Shown here: positions 42,799 through 51,953 of the stretch, one piece after another
How the letters are laid out: each line of letters starts with the position of its first letter
Position numbering within the stretch: the first letter of the stretch is position 1
Source: Candidatus Daviesbacteria bacterium
Lineage (GTDB): Bacteria > Patescibacteria > Microgenomatia > Daviesbacterales > UBA10151
Assembly (NCBI GenBank): GCA_016187025.1
Contig: JACPKM010000008.1
Coordinates: 16,657-80,656 of the forward strand
Length of the DNA: 64,000 nucleotides
Direction of reading: 5' to 3'
Position numbers and translations under genes: made by a program
The notes under the pieces: generated by a model
Seen by the model: only the letters and a program-made list of their open reading frames with translations
The model's database searches: none
Told to the model about the DNA's origin: nothing

Positions 42799-43452
42799 AT
42801 GCCTGGCAGAATTACTCCTTTAGTAAATAATCAGTTCTACCATATTTTTAACAGAGGAAATAATAAAGGTGACATTTTTTTGCAACCCAGAGACTATGCC
42901 AGGTTTCAGAAAACTTTTTATTATTACCAATATGCTGGGCCAAAGCTCTCATTTTCCAAATTTTCAAAATCAAACTTAAATTCTTTTAAACCTGACCCCA
43001 ATCAGAAATTAGTAGAAATAATCTGTTACTGCTTAATGCCTAATCATTTCCATTTTTTGATACGTCAATTAAAGGAAAATGGCATCTCAATTTTTATCAG
43101 CCAATTATCAAATAGCTATACCAAATACTTCAATACCAAACACGCAAGAGTAGGGTCATTACTACAGGGATCATTTAAATCGGTCCTAATAGAGACAGAG
43201 GAACAATTAATTCACGTATCACGTTACATCCATCTAAATCCAGTAGTTTCCGGACTTGTCAAAAACTTAGATACTTACAAGTGGTCTTCTTATTTAGAAT
43301 ATATTAGTGGGCATGAATTTCTCTGCTCTCCCAGAGAAATTCTTAATCTTTTTCCATCAGTTGAAAAGTATCAAGAATTTACAGAAGATCAAATAGACTA
43401 TGGTACAAGTTTAGAACTACTAAAACACAGAACGATAGATATCAACACATAA
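42799..43452 (+). mobile_element. REP-associated tyrosine transposase (RAYT, TnpA_REP / Y1_Tnp)
   Basis: 217-residue coding gene. HUH motif in LMPNHFHFLIRQ, N-terminal FYHIFNRGNNKGDIF typical of TnpA_REP proteins, and the helix with catalytic Tyr in ISQLSNSYTKYFNTKHARVGSLLQG; RYIHLNPVVSGLV follows. Such enzymes cut and join single-stranded REP hairpins and are usually domesticated. It is flanked on both sides by hairpins with the core CAACCT-NNN-AGGTTG and a third copy is 5 kb away. No Shine-Dalgarno sequence is seen; TAAACT lies 6 bases before the ATG. Confidence 0.9.
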
Positions 43453-43467
43453 TATAAAGTTCGTACG

Positions 43468-44322
43468 TCAACCTTCCAGGTTGCTTCCTAAATATTTAGA
43501 TCTTATAGAAGTTAGGACTTTAACAACAGTCCTCTCAGAACCACGGTTTTTTTGTTCATTTACAAGATCTGCAAAGGCATCAACAATCTTTTCAGGAAAA
43601 CCTTTTAAACTTGGAATCTCCGGAGTTAAACGGAGAGGATCCTCGTGTTTCAAGCCGCTCTCACTCATATCTTCACCAAAAACGTTTTCTACGGCCTTTC
43701 TGCCTTCGGTATAAGCTTGAAGCACATCTCTTAAATTTGTTCCTCCGCAATGAGTACTAAACGGAGTCACTTCCTGAAAACCAAAAAACGTTCTGTAATC
43801 TAGTTCTGCTAGAGTATCTGATCGAGCGGCAACAAGAGCTGGGGATTTGCTTTGACCCAGCACTCCGAATGGCTGCCATTCTTCCACTACAGTATTTATA
43901 AGAAAACGCGCTATCCCTCTTCTCCAGTAAAGAGGATGAGTCACCAAACCCGCAAAGCATAAGGGATAAGCCTTATCCTTTAAAACCTGAGCAGCCATTT
44001 TGGGGTTCTGATCTTGTAGCTTTTGCCAAAAATATCTACCCCTAACAGGTTCTTCAGGAAACCATCGGACGACACACAGTGATCCTACTATTTGATGATT
44101 TGATGTGGCAAAGTAATTAATGCATCTAGTATCATCTCCTCCATACTCGAACTCCGCCTGCTCCAGCAGTTCTTCTTTAGTACCTGAGTAACCATAACCC
44201 AAGGTAACAAGCTCAACTAGTCCGAGTCTATAAAGATCTTCGTGAGCTAACTCTGAGGGTAGACTTCTATAAGCTACTAGTTTTTCTGAAGGTGATGAAA
44301 ACTTTCCCGCAACAATTTCCAT
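43468..44322 (-). CDS. GNAT-family N-acetyltransferase-like protein
   Basis: 284 residues. The acetyl-CoA site is read in CFAGLVTHPLYWRRGIARFLI (motif A, RRGIA as the pyrophosphate loop) after a beta hairpin (NHQIVGSLCVVRWF). The N- and C-terminal regions are unfamiliar and acceptor unknown. Follows uvrA by one base on the same strand. Its 3' end is formed by a REP-like hairpin, so the original C-terminus may have been longer or different. Confidence 0.7.
   Translation of the reverse strand: MEIVAGKFSSPSEKLVAYRSLPSELAHEDLYRLGLVELVTLGYGYSGTKEELLEQAEFEYGGDDTRCINYFATSNHQIVGSLCVVRWFPEEPVRGRYFWQKLQDQNPKMAAQVLKDKAYPLCFAGLVTHPLYWRRGIARFLINTVVEEWQPFGVLGQSKSPALVAARSDTLAELDYRTFFGFQEVTPFSTHCGGTNLRDVLQAYTEGRKAVENVFGEDMSESGLKHEDPLRLTPEIPSLKGFPEKIVDAFADLVNEQKNRGSERTVVKVLTSIRSKYLGSNLEG
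43469..43483. repeat. REP-like hairpin, right of the transposase
   Basis: CAACCT-TCC-AGGTTG, 16 bases after the RAYT stop. On the minus strand it supplies the last codons (SNLEG) and the stop of the GNAT gene. Confidence 0.7.
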
Positions 44323-44323
44323 T

Positions 44324-47227
44324 TTAAAGTATCCTAGCTAGATATTGCCCAGTATAGGAGGGTTTTACCTTGGCAATTTGCCCTGGGGTACCCTGAGCGA
44401 TCACTTTCCCCCCTAAATCTCCTCCCTCAGGCCCCAAATCTATCACCCAATCAGTGTTTTTTATCACATCTAAGTTGTGTTCAATAATTATGACCGTGTT
44501 CCCATAATTTACCAGCCTTCTAAGGATATTTAATAACCTTTCTATATCTGCAAAATGCAAACCCGTGGTTGGCTCATCCAAGATATAAACAGTTCTGCCG
44601 GTTTGACGTTTTGATAATTCAGCAGATAACTTAATTCTTTGCGCTTCTCCCCCAGATAAAGTTGGAGCAGGCTGACCTAAACGGATATAGCCTAAACCTA
44701 CATCGTTTAATACCTTAATTTTGTTTTTTATTTGAGGAATATTTTCAAAAAATTTCAAACTTTCCTCAACAGTCATATCCAAAACCTCTGCAATATTTTT
44801 ATCCTTGAAATGGATTTCTAAGGCTTCTCTGTTGTAGCGTTTTCCGTTACAAGCCTCACAGGTAACATAGACATCTGGTAAAAACTGCATTTCTATTTTT
44901 ATTTGTCCTTCACCCTCACAAACCTCACATCTTCCTCCCTTTACATTGAATGAAAACCTACCAGGTCCATAACCTCTAATCTTTGCCTCAGGAGACTCTG
45001 CGAAAAGCTCCCTGATATGAGTAAATGCACCGGTATAGGTTGCCGGATTAGACCTGGGAGTTCTGCCAATCGGAGATTGATCAACCATCACAACCTTATC
45101 AACATATTCTGTCCCTAGCAGTTCTTGATAAACGCCAGCTCTTTCCCTACTTCTGTATATCTTTTTTGCCAATGCTTTGTATAAAACATCATAAATTAAA
45201 GTAGATTTCCCTGATCCAGACACACCTGTCACTGCAATAAACTGACCCAAAGGAAAAGAAACATCAATATTTTTTAAGTTATGCTCGCATGCACCCAGTA
45301 TTTTTAAAGTTCCAGAATTTATTTTTTCCCTTTGTAGCTTTCCATCAACCTCAACACGTCTTTTACCGGATAAATATTGGCCAGTTAAAGAATCAACATT
45401 TTGCATAATCTGTTTTGGAGTACCTTGGGCAACAATTTTTCCTCCATGCTCACCTGCTCCCGGACCAATCTCTATTAATAAATCTGCATTTTCCATTGTC
45501 TCTGCATCATGCTCATTAACAATTACTGTATTCCCCAAATCTCTTAGCTTTTTTAAAGTCTCTATCAAACGGGTATTATCTCTTTGATGCAAGCCAATTG
45601 ATGGCTCATCTAGTACATATAAAACACCTGATAGTCCTGAGCCAATTTGAGACGCAAGTCTAATTCTTTGAGATTCTCCTCCTGCTAGAGTCATGGAAGC
45701 GCGATCCAGCGTTAGATAATCAAGGCCAACATCTATTAAAAACTTATGCCTTGACTGGATTTCCTTTATAATTGGTTTGGCAATTGTTTTTTCCCTTTCA
45801 GATAATTTTAGATTTATCTGCCCAATCCATTCTAAAGCCTGCTTGATAGATTGTGTGCTTACCTCTGCAATGCTTAAGCCATCAACTGTCACAGATAATG
45901 CCTCATCTCTTAGTCTTTGCCCCCTACATTTAGGACAAACTTCTTTGACCATATATTTTTCTATCTCTTGCTTAACCCACTCAGACTCTGTTTCTTTGTA
46001 TCTGTCTTTTAAATAACTTACCAGTCCTTGGAAGGTTGAATAAAAATGTGTCCATCTTCCTTGTCTATTTTTTCCCTCCACTTTAAACTCCTCATCTCCT
46101 GATCCAAACAATAATACTTTTTTGGCATTCTCCCCTAAGTTTCCCAGTCTGGTGTTAATATCAAAGTTATACTGCTTACCAACTGCCTCAATCAGTCTTG
46201 TAAACCAGGTTTCGTTTGTTCCCAGCTTTTGCCAGGGTAGTATCCCTCCTTCTGCAATTGACAAAATTGGATTTAAAACGGCATTTGGATCAATTTCTAA
46301 AAGAGAGCCTAAACCATTACACATTGGACATGCACCGTGCGGAGAATTAAAGGAAAAAAGCCTTGGTTCCACCTCTGATAAAGCTATTTTATCAACTGGA
46401 CAAGCAAACCTTTCTGAATATAGCTGATCCTGCATTTTCTTGGGATTTTGAGGAAACTCCAGTGATGAATCCAAAACTTCAGATACCAAAACAGACCCCT
46501 CACCCAACTTAAGAGCGGTTTCTATTGACTGTGATAACCTAGTGATCAAAGATTGATCCTTGATACTATTTTTGTCCAGGACAATCCTATCAACTACAGC
46601 ATCAATTGTGTGTTTATTGGTTTTAATCAAAACAGAATCCTCAGACAAATCCCTAATATGGCCATCAACCCGAACTTTAGAAAACCCTTTTTTTCTTAAA
46701 TCTTCGAAAAGCTGACTGTACTCCCCTTTTCTGTCTTTAACAATCGGAGCCAAAATTATAATTCTTTTACCCTTTCTGGCCTTAGATCCTTCGACTCCGC
46801 TCAGGATGACTTGCGTCATCTGCTCAACACTCATTCTGGAAATTTCTCTGCCGCAAATGGGACAATGCGGATGACCAACTCTTGCAAAAAGTAACCTTAG
46901 GTAATCATAGATCTCAGTAGTAGTCCCTACAGTTGATCTGGGGTTGTGGGAAACGCCTTTTTGGTCAATGGAAATTGCCGGAGACAAACCTTCAATCAGA
47001 TCTACATCTGGTTTGTCCATCACCCCTAAAAACTGCCTGGCATAAGTAGATAGAGACTCGACATATCTTCTTTGACCTTCTGCATAAAGGGTGTCAAAAG
47101 CCAAAGAAGATTTACCAGACCCTGAAATCCCGGTAAAGACAATGAGCTTGTTTTTGGGAAGCTCCAGATCAATATTTTTCAAATTATGCTCACGTGCACC
47201 CTTGATTATTATCTTATCATTTATCAT
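44324..47227 (-). CDS. uvrA: Excinuclease UvrA
   Basis: DNA damage recognition ATPase of nucleotide excision repair, 967 residues. First ABC half: GISGSGKSSLAFDTLYAEGQRRYVESLS, a CPIC zinc pair, LAGGESQRIRLA; second half: GVSGSGKSTLIYDVLY, CEVCEGEGQIKIEM zinc module, LSGGEAQRIKL and ILDEPTTGLH. All ATP-binding and zinc residues are intact. An in-frame copy of a dispersed repeat (46787-46806) codes for ILSGVEGS in the signature/ligand-domain border, lengthening a loop where most UvrA proteins have a few residues. Confidence 0.96.
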   Translation of the reverse strand: MINDKIIIKGAREHNLKNIDLELPKNKLIVFTGISGSGKSSLAFDTLYAEGQRRYVESLSTYARQFLGVMDKPDVDLIEGLSPAISIDQKGVSHNPRSTVGTTTEIYDYLRLLFARVGHPHCPICGREISRMSVEQMTQVILSGVEGSKARKGKRIIILAPIVKDRKGEYSQLFEDLRKKGFSKVRVDGHIRDLSEDSVLIKTNKHTIDAVVDRIVLDKNSIKDQSLITRLSQSIETALKLGEGSVLVSEVLDSSLEFPQNPKKMQDQLYSERFACPVDKIALSEVEPRLFSFNSPHGACPMCNGLGSLLEIDPNAVLNPILSIAEGGILPWQKLGTNETWFTRLIEAVGKQYNFDINTRLGNLGENAKKVLLFGSGDEEFKVEGKNRQGRWTHFYSTFQGLVSYLKDRYKETESEWVKQEIEKYMVKEVCPKCRGQRLRDEALSVTVDGLSIAEVSTQSIKQALEWIGQINLKLSEREKTIAKPIIKEIQSRHKFLIDVGLDYLTLDRASMTLAGGESQRIRLASQIGSGLSGVLYVLDEPSIGLHQRDNTRLIETLKKLRDLGNTVIVNEHDAETMENADLLIEIGPGAGEHGGKIVAQGTPKQIMQNVDSLTGQYLSGKRRVEVDGKLQREKINSGTLKILGACEHNLKNIDVSFPLGQFIAVTGVSGSGKSTLIYDVLYKALAKKIYRSRERAGVYQELLGTEYVDKVVMVDQSPIGRTPRSNPATYTGAFTHIRELFAESPEAKIRGYGPGRFSFNVKGGRCEVCEGEGQIKIEMQFLPDVYVTCEACNGKRYNREALEIHFKDKNIAEVLDMTVEESLKFFENIPQIKNKIKVLNDVGLGYIRLGQPAPTLSGGEAQRIKLSAELSKRQTGRTVYILDEPTTGLHFADIERLLNILRRLVNYGNTVIIIEHNLDVIKNTDWVIDLGPEGGDLGGKVIAQGTPGQIAKVKPSYTGQYLARIL
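46787..46806. repeat. Dispersed repeat copy inside uvrA
   Basis: TCCTTCGACTCCGCTCAGGA; reverse strand reads TCCTGAGCG-GAGTCGAAGGA. Translated in frame as ILSGVEG. Same ends as the copies at 47239 and 52044. Confidence 0.75.
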
Positions 47228-47238
47228 AGTCGTTATAA

Positions 47239-47275
47239 TCCTGAGCGATCCTCCAGCTGGCGGAGAGTCGAAGGA
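47239..47275. repeat. Dispersed repeat copy upstream of uvrA
   Basis: TCCTGAGCG at the left and GAGTCGAAGGA at the right enclose an inner hairpin (CTCC-AGCTGG-CGGAG). The copy ends or begins 12 bases from the uvrA start codon and would form the leader of its message. Confidence 0.7.
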
Positions 47276-47384
47276 CGAATCTTTCCCGAAGAATAGTTGT
47301 TTATTTTACCCTATTTGAAAAGATTTTTAAAGATAGAGGATTAGAATGTACGAATTAATTATCAAACAATTTTATAACCTATAG

Positions 47385-47413
47385 TTGTCATTTATATCTT
47401 AGTTTGGTATACT
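47385..47413 (+). promoter_or_regulatory. Promoter of the methyltransferase pseudogene
   Basis: -35 TTGTCA (47385-47390), 17 bp spacer, extended -10 TGG-TATACT (47408-47413). A second TATAAT follows at 47421-47426, 8 bases before TTG 47435. Confidence 0.45.
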
Positions 47414-47434
47414 TTCTAGTTATAATCGGTGGAA

Positions 47435-48190
47435 TTGAAGCGTATAAACCCAGCCAACCATGAGCAGATCTTACAAGCTGCAATAGAAGCAGAAAGTATG
47501 CTACTGGGAAATCCAAATAGAACTACCTTCCAAAGGAATCCATATGTTATAGAAAGAGATGATCTAGTTTTTCCCCTTGTAGGAGAGATTAGGGACTTTT
47601 TGGAAGAAATCGATTTGGTGGAAGTTTTGGAAATAGGGGGTGGGGTTGGCAATACTATGAGAAGATTAGCGCATGAATTTAGAAACGGCGCAAATTTTAC
47701 CATGACATCCCTTAATCCTCTGCCAGAACATTCAGGACTCAGAAGTCTTGGTGTATAAGTTTATAAAGGACTTTTAGCCGAGCGTTTACCAGAGGAATGG
47801 GCAGATAAATTTCACATTGCGGGCACAGATTCAGTGTTAGGATGGACCGATATTCCTGTAGCTTTAACACAAATCCACGGGTATTAGCACATGGAGGAGT
47901 TTGGGTAGGATTGGAATCACAAAAAGCTATAATACCAAGTATGGGAGTTAGAGTAAGCGATGCAGTTGAGCAAGTCATGCAAAGGTTGGGCATGGAAAAT
48001 ACCAGAAAGTGGTCTATTCTATCTGCTGTGACTAAAACCTGGGAGGGCAGATATTACCATCAGTAAAGGCTTTACAACCTCTTCTTATGTACTAAGCTCC
48101 TTTATTGGAATTATATTTTGAAGATCAATCTGGATTTAAATTCACTGCTGTTAAAAAACCAAAACTTCAGGATATCTCTATCCAGGTAAA
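47435..48190 (+). pseudogene. Decayed SAM-dependent methyltransferase-like gene
   Basis: Protein-like sequence continues through several frames. Segment 1 (to 47758) starts MKRINPANHEQILQA and has a SAM-binding motif VLEIGGGVGNT. Segment 2 (about 47768-47887, another frame) reads GLLAERLPEEWADKFHIAG. Segment 3 (to 48066) reads VLAHGGVWVGLESQK and on to GRYYHQ. Segment 4 (about 48097-48180) reads LLELYFEDQSGFKF. At least three frame changes or stops separate them, so it cannot make a full protein. An intact promoter is still in place. Confidence 0.6.
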
Positions 48191-48415
48191 ATGCCTAGAC
48201 TTTACTCAGCTAAAGTAGTCCTTTCGACCTTACAAAGAGCAGGATTTGTTATTATTTCTCAAAGAGGCAGTCATATTAAACTATTCAAAAACTTTGTGCG
48301 GCAACCTGGAAGGTTGCAGACTAGATTTCATTTACACCTCTTGTACGGTCGTTCAACAAATGTTACAACTTCGTGCGGACACCCGCTTCGCCCGCCTTTG
48401 GCTTGCTTCGCATAG
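48191..48415 (+). pseudogene. HicA-like mRNA interferase remnant interrupted by a REP-like hairpin
   Basis: The first about 32 residues (MPRLYSAKVVLSTLQRAG then FVIISQRGSHIKLFKN) match the HicA double-stranded RNA-binding-like toxin start, with the active-site His in RGSH. Immediately after, the frame enters the hairpin GCAACCT-GGA-AGGTTGC and then unrelated sequence, so the second half of HicA is lost. No intact HicB antitoxin is next to it. Confidence 0.6.
48301..48317. repeat. REP-like hairpin inside the hicA remnant
   Basis: GCAACCT-GGA-AGGTTGC. Reverse complement of the core at 43469 (loop TCC versus GGA). Third copy of the RAYT-linked hairpin. Confidence 0.7.
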
Positions 48416-48480
48416 CGAGCGCGGCTTCGCGAAGTGAGCCTCTAAGGGGTCAAGCTCGTATACCCGGAGGGTGGGAAGCC
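48378..48480. repeat. GC-rich hairpin cluster
   Basis: A run of GCTTCGC-type arms (CCCGCTTCGCC, GCTTCGCATAGCGAGC, CTTCGCGAAG) and a GGG/CCC-rich end, far more GC-rich than neighbours. No gene. It shares the CCCGCTTCGCC core with 40761-40805. Function unknown. Confidence 0.55.
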
Positions 48481-48488
48481 ACGACAAA

Positions 48489-48857
48489 CTAGATTATATT
48501 GGGATCCGTGTGTTTATTCAGTGCAATAAATATCCTTTGCACCAAGCTATATTGCGGTATTAACCTTCTTCTTGCTTGTTCAAATATTAATATGTTGTGT
48601 TTATACAAACTAATCTCTGTGACCCTCGTAGCAATAGCTGCTGACGCAGCAATTAGCATTCCCCCGATTAAATCTTGTGGTGGTAAATTTTGACTAGCTG
48701 AGTAACCAACTCCAAATCCCATCTCTATAAATCCTCCTAAAACAATTGCAAATGAAGAATCTGCAAGAAATCTAACTCTTTTAGACTCTTTCAGTAAGCT
48801 ATCTCCATCTAATATATGTACCATTTCTCTATACGCTCTTTTTTCCTCTATGTTCAT
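48489..48857 (-). CDS. Small two-helix membrane protein, unknown
   Basis: 122 residues: a charged N-terminus (MNIEEKRAYREMVHIL), two hydrophobic stretches (SFAIVLGGFIEMGFGVGY and LIGGMLIAASAAIATRV) and a charged C-terminus. No family recognised. Its ATG overlaps the uvrB stop by 4 bases, so it is coupled to uvrB translation; a job in repair is not implied. Confidence 0.55.
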   Translation of the reverse strand: MNIEEKRAYREMVHILDGDSLLKESKRVRFLADSSFAIVLGGFIEMGFGVGYSASQNLPPQDLIGGMLIAASAAIATRVTEISLYKHNILIFEQARRRLIPQYSLVQRIFIALNKHTDPNII

Positions 48858-50830
48858 ACAGTCAGCTCCTTGATTTGATCCCTGATTCTGGCTGCTTCTT
48901 CAAAATCAAGAAGTTCTGCTGCTTGTTTCATTTGGGCTTCCAGTAACTTCACCATTTTCTCCCGCTCCTTAGGAGGAATATCTTCCACAGTTAAATCCTT
49001 CTTTCCCACTTCTTGCTCTATCTTTTCTACTTTTTCTATCAGTCTTTCCCTTAAAGCTTTTTCAATGCTTTTTGGAGTTATGTTGTGCTTTTTGTTGTAC
49101 TTCAGCTGGTATTTTCTTCTTCTTTCTACCTCATCAATTGCTGCTTTCATGGATTTTGTAACAATGTCTGCATACATAATAACCTGACCACTTACGTGTC
49201 TTGCTGCCCTGCCCATAGTTTGGACGAGCGATGTCCTAGAACGCAAAAAACCCTCTTTATCTGCATCTAAAATTATTACCAAAGATACTTCTGGTAAATC
49301 CAAACCTTCTCTTAGTAAATTAATACCCACTATCACGTCATATTCCCCAAGTCTTAATGCCTGCAGGATATCTGTCCTTTCTAAAGTGGCAATATCAGAA
49401 TGCAGATAATTTACTTTAATCCCTCTCTCTTTTAAATAATCTGACAGATCCTCAGCCATTCTTTTGGTCAATGTAGTTATCAAGACCCTCTCACCTTTGC
49501 TTACCCTTTCTTCAACTTCCTTAATCACATCCTGAATCTGGCCTTGGGTAGGTCTGACACTAATCTGGGGATCTACAATCCCAGTTGGCCTTATTAACTG
49601 CTGGGCGATATTATCTGATGTTTGTGCTAAAGACAATTCATAATCATCAGGTGTAGCAGACACATAAATTACCTGGTTGATCCTCCTTTGAAACTCCTCA
49701 TATTTAAGCGGCCTGTTATCCAAAGCCGAGGGTAACCTAAACCCAAAATCAATCAATGTCTCTTTTCTGGATCTGTCACCGTTATACATCCCCCTAATCT
49801 GGGGAAGTGTGATGTGGGATTCATCAATAATTATCAAAAAGTCCTTGGGAAAATAATCCATTAGAGAATAAGGAGGATCTCCGGGTTTTCTTCCATCAAA
49901 ATAGCGGGAATAATTTTCTATTCCATTACAATACCCAAACTCCTGAATCATCTCCAAATCATAATGAGTTCTCTGTTCCAACCTTTGAGCCTCGAGCAGC
50001 TTACCCTGTCTTTTGAACTCTTTTAACCTAATTGTAAGATCCTCACTGATCTGCCCTACAGCAGGTTTGAGTCTTTGTTCAGGGGTGATGTAGTGTTTGG
50101 CAGGATAAATTGTAATTGTATGAGGTGTTGGCACCACAGCGCCTGTTAGAGGATCAAGCACAGAAACCCTTTCGATTGCATCCCCTAATAGCTCTATCCT
50201 GACAGCCTGCTCTGAATAGGAGGGAAAGATGTCGATAGTATCACCCTTTACCCTATAAGTAGACCGCTTAAAGTCTATGTCGTTCCTTGTATAAAACATT
50301 TTAGTTAGCATCTTCATTATGGATTCAAACCCTACCCTTACCCCATTTTTTATCTCTAAAATAGCACCCTGGTACTCAACAGGATTACCTAAGTTATAAA
50401 TACAGGAAACTGAGGCAACAACAATTACATCTTTACGGGTCATCAAAGAGGTGGTAGCAGAAAGCCGTAACTTTTCTATCTCCTCGTTTATATCTGTCTC
50501 TTTTTCAATATAGGTATCAGATTGCGGTACATAAGCTTCGGGTTGATAGTAGTCATAATAAGAGACAAAATATTCCACAGCGTTGTTAGGAAAAAGCGAT
50601 CTAAATTCTTGTGCCAATTGCCCTGCTAAAGTTTTATTGTGGGAGATAATTAAAGTAGGCTTCTGGACAGCTTGGATGACATTGGCCATAGTAAAGGTCT
50701 TCCCGCTACCAGTTACCCCAAGCAAAACCTGGTGTTTTTCGTTAGTGTCTAACCCTTTAACAAGCTTATCAATTGCCTGAGGCTGATCACCAGTTGGTTT
50801 AAACTGAGATGAGAGTCTAAATTTGGCCAT
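48854..50830 (-). CDS. uvrB: Excinuclease UvrB
   Basis: Damage-verifying helicase-like subunit of nucleotide excision repair. Walker A GVTGSGKTFTMAN, beta-hairpin region YYDYYQPEAYVPQSDTYIEK, DEXD box IIDESHITLPQ, motif VI MGRAARH and the C-terminal UvrC-binding helix pair (MKQAAELLDFEEAARIRDQI) are all intact. 658 residues is full length. uvrA, uvrB and uvrC are all within 12 kb but in separate units. Confidence 0.97.
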   Translation of the reverse strand: MAKFRLSSQFKPTGDQPQAIDKLVKGLDTNEKHQVLLGVTGSGKTFTMANVIQAVQKPTLIISHNKTLAGQLAQEFRSLFPNNAVEYFVSYYDYYQPEAYVPQSDTYIEKETDINEEIEKLRLSATTSLMTRKDVIVVASVSCIYNLGNPVEYQGAILEIKNGVRVGFESIMKMLTKMFYTRNDIDFKRSTYRVKGDTIDIFPSYSEQAVRIELLGDAIERVSVLDPLTGAVVPTPHTITIYPAKHYITPEQRLKPAVGQISEDLTIRLKEFKRQGKLLEAQRLEQRTHYDLEMIQEFGYCNGIENYSRYFDGRKPGDPPYSLMDYFPKDFLIIIDESHITLPQIRGMYNGDRSRKETLIDFGFRLPSALDNRPLKYEEFQRRINQVIYVSATPDDYELSLAQTSDNIAQQLIRPTGIVDPQISVRPTQGQIQDVIKEVEERVSKGERVLITTLTKRMAEDLSDYLKERGIKVNYLHSDIATLERTDILQALRLGEYDVIVGINLLREGLDLPEVSLVIILDADKEGFLRSRTSLVQTMGRAARHVSGQVIMYADIVTKSMKAAIDEVERRRKYQLKYNKKHNITPKSIEKALRERLIEKVEKIEQEVGKKDLTVEDIPPKEREKMVKLLEAQMKQAAELLDFEEAARIRDQIKELTV

Positions 50831-50890
50831 AACCCTTATTATACCCGAAAATTAGTTTTTACGAAGATGTAACTAAGGCCTAGGGGATGC

Positions 50891-51328
50891 TTAAGCTGGA
50901 GAAAATACTGCTTTGGCTGCATTAAACACTGCATTAGCATCAAGATCCGGAGCTTTAAGTCTGGCTATTTGAGCTTCAGGATTTAAGGTAACAGCGAAGG
51001 AATCTACAGTATTATTAGGTTCCACTACCATCCTAAAATATGCCGCAGGCAAGGCATGCCTCTCGCGTAAGAGCTTCACAGAAAGTAATTCCATTGGCGT
51101 AGTGTCTAGTAACTCAGCCGTAACATCAGTTTGTTCGTCAGCCGGCCCAAGTGTGAATTCATTACCGTATTCATCATATCTAGTGACCCTTCTTGGTTTA
51201 TGAAATCTTCCTCTTATTGCATCCGAATACCAAGTTAATAAAGTAGCATGTTCTACTTCAGGAGCCCGGATTGGTGCCTCAGCGGTTATCATGACAAAGG
51301 TTGTAGCATTTCTACCTCTAAAAAGCAA
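50891..51328 (-). CDS. Hypothetical protein, unknown
   Basis: 145 residues from TTG 51328, or about 133 from ATG 51292 (MITAEAPIRAPEVEHATL). Neither start has a good ribosome-binding site. No signal or membrane segment; Ala/Arg/Glu-rich with a stretch DEYGNEFTLGPADEQTDV. Composition resembles the other hypothetical proteins at 23689, 24657 and 43468. No family recognised. Confidence 0.5.
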   Translation of the reverse strand: MLFRGRNATTFVMITAEAPIRAPEVEHATLLTWYSDAIRGRFHKPRRVTRYDEYGNEFTLGPADEQTDVTAELLDTTPMELLSVKLLRERHALPAAYFRMVVEPNNTVDSFAVTLNPEAQIARLKAPDLDANAVFNAAKAVFSPA

Positions 51329-51406
51329 CCTACTGTATATTTAATTCTTTCTCCTCTCTTACCTTAGCTTAGGCTCATTTTGATACTTTTAGTATAAAAT
51401 ATAATT

Positions 51407-51946
51407 ATGATAGATAAGAAACCAATGAGGTTACAGGAGAAGAATTTACCCCAAAATCTGACACAAGCTCAGCTTTCTTTTATAACCCAAAAAACACCCA
51501 GTGAGTATATTAAAACCAGACCCGGGCCTGGAGGGATCCGACTGAGCTATGTAGAGGTAGGTTATGTAATTAATATGCTAAACCAGGTTTTTGGCTGGGA
51601 TTGGGATTTTAAGATACTAGACCAGCAGATTGGCAAAAAACAGGTTTGGGTCAGAGGAGAACTGGCTGTCAGGGCCAAAAACCACACCATCACAAAAGCC
51701 CAATATGGAGGAGCTGATATAAAGTTTAATAGAACCTCAGGAGAACCTATTAGTATCGCAGATGATTTAAAGGCGGCAGCCTCAGATTGCTTAAAAAAAT
51801 GTGCTTCTATGCTTGGAATAGCAGGGGATGTTTACTGGAAGGATTTAGAGACTCAAGCCCCTGAAGGGCAACATAGGTCAGAGAAAGCCGCCTACGTTTC
51901 CCGGCAGGGAAAGGCAAGCTCTGCTTATTCCCACCGGATCCCTTAA
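51407..51946 (+). CDS. Rad52/Rad22-type single-strand annealing protein
   Basis: 179 residues of the Rad52/22 family (PF04098). Seen: IRLSYVEVGYVINMLNQVFGWDWDFKILD, VWVRGELAVRAKNHTI, KAQYGGADIK and DDLKAAASDCLKKCASMLGIA, the conserved core that forms the DNA-binding ring. It would anneal complementary single strands in recombination repair. Phage and plasmid relatives exist, but here it is beside lexA. TATAAA lies 8 bases before the ATG and no Shine-Dalgarno sequence is present. Confidence 0.88.
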   Translation: MIDKKPMRLQEKNLPQNLTQAQLSFITQKTPSEYIKTRPGPGGIRLSYVEVGYVINMLNQVFGWDWDFKILDQQIGKKQVWVRGELAVRAKNHTITKAQYGGADIKFNRTSGEPISIADDLKAAASDCLKKCASMLGIAGDVYWKDLETQAPEGQHRSEKAAYVSRQGKASSAYSHRIP

Positions 51947-51953
51947 ACTTCAT

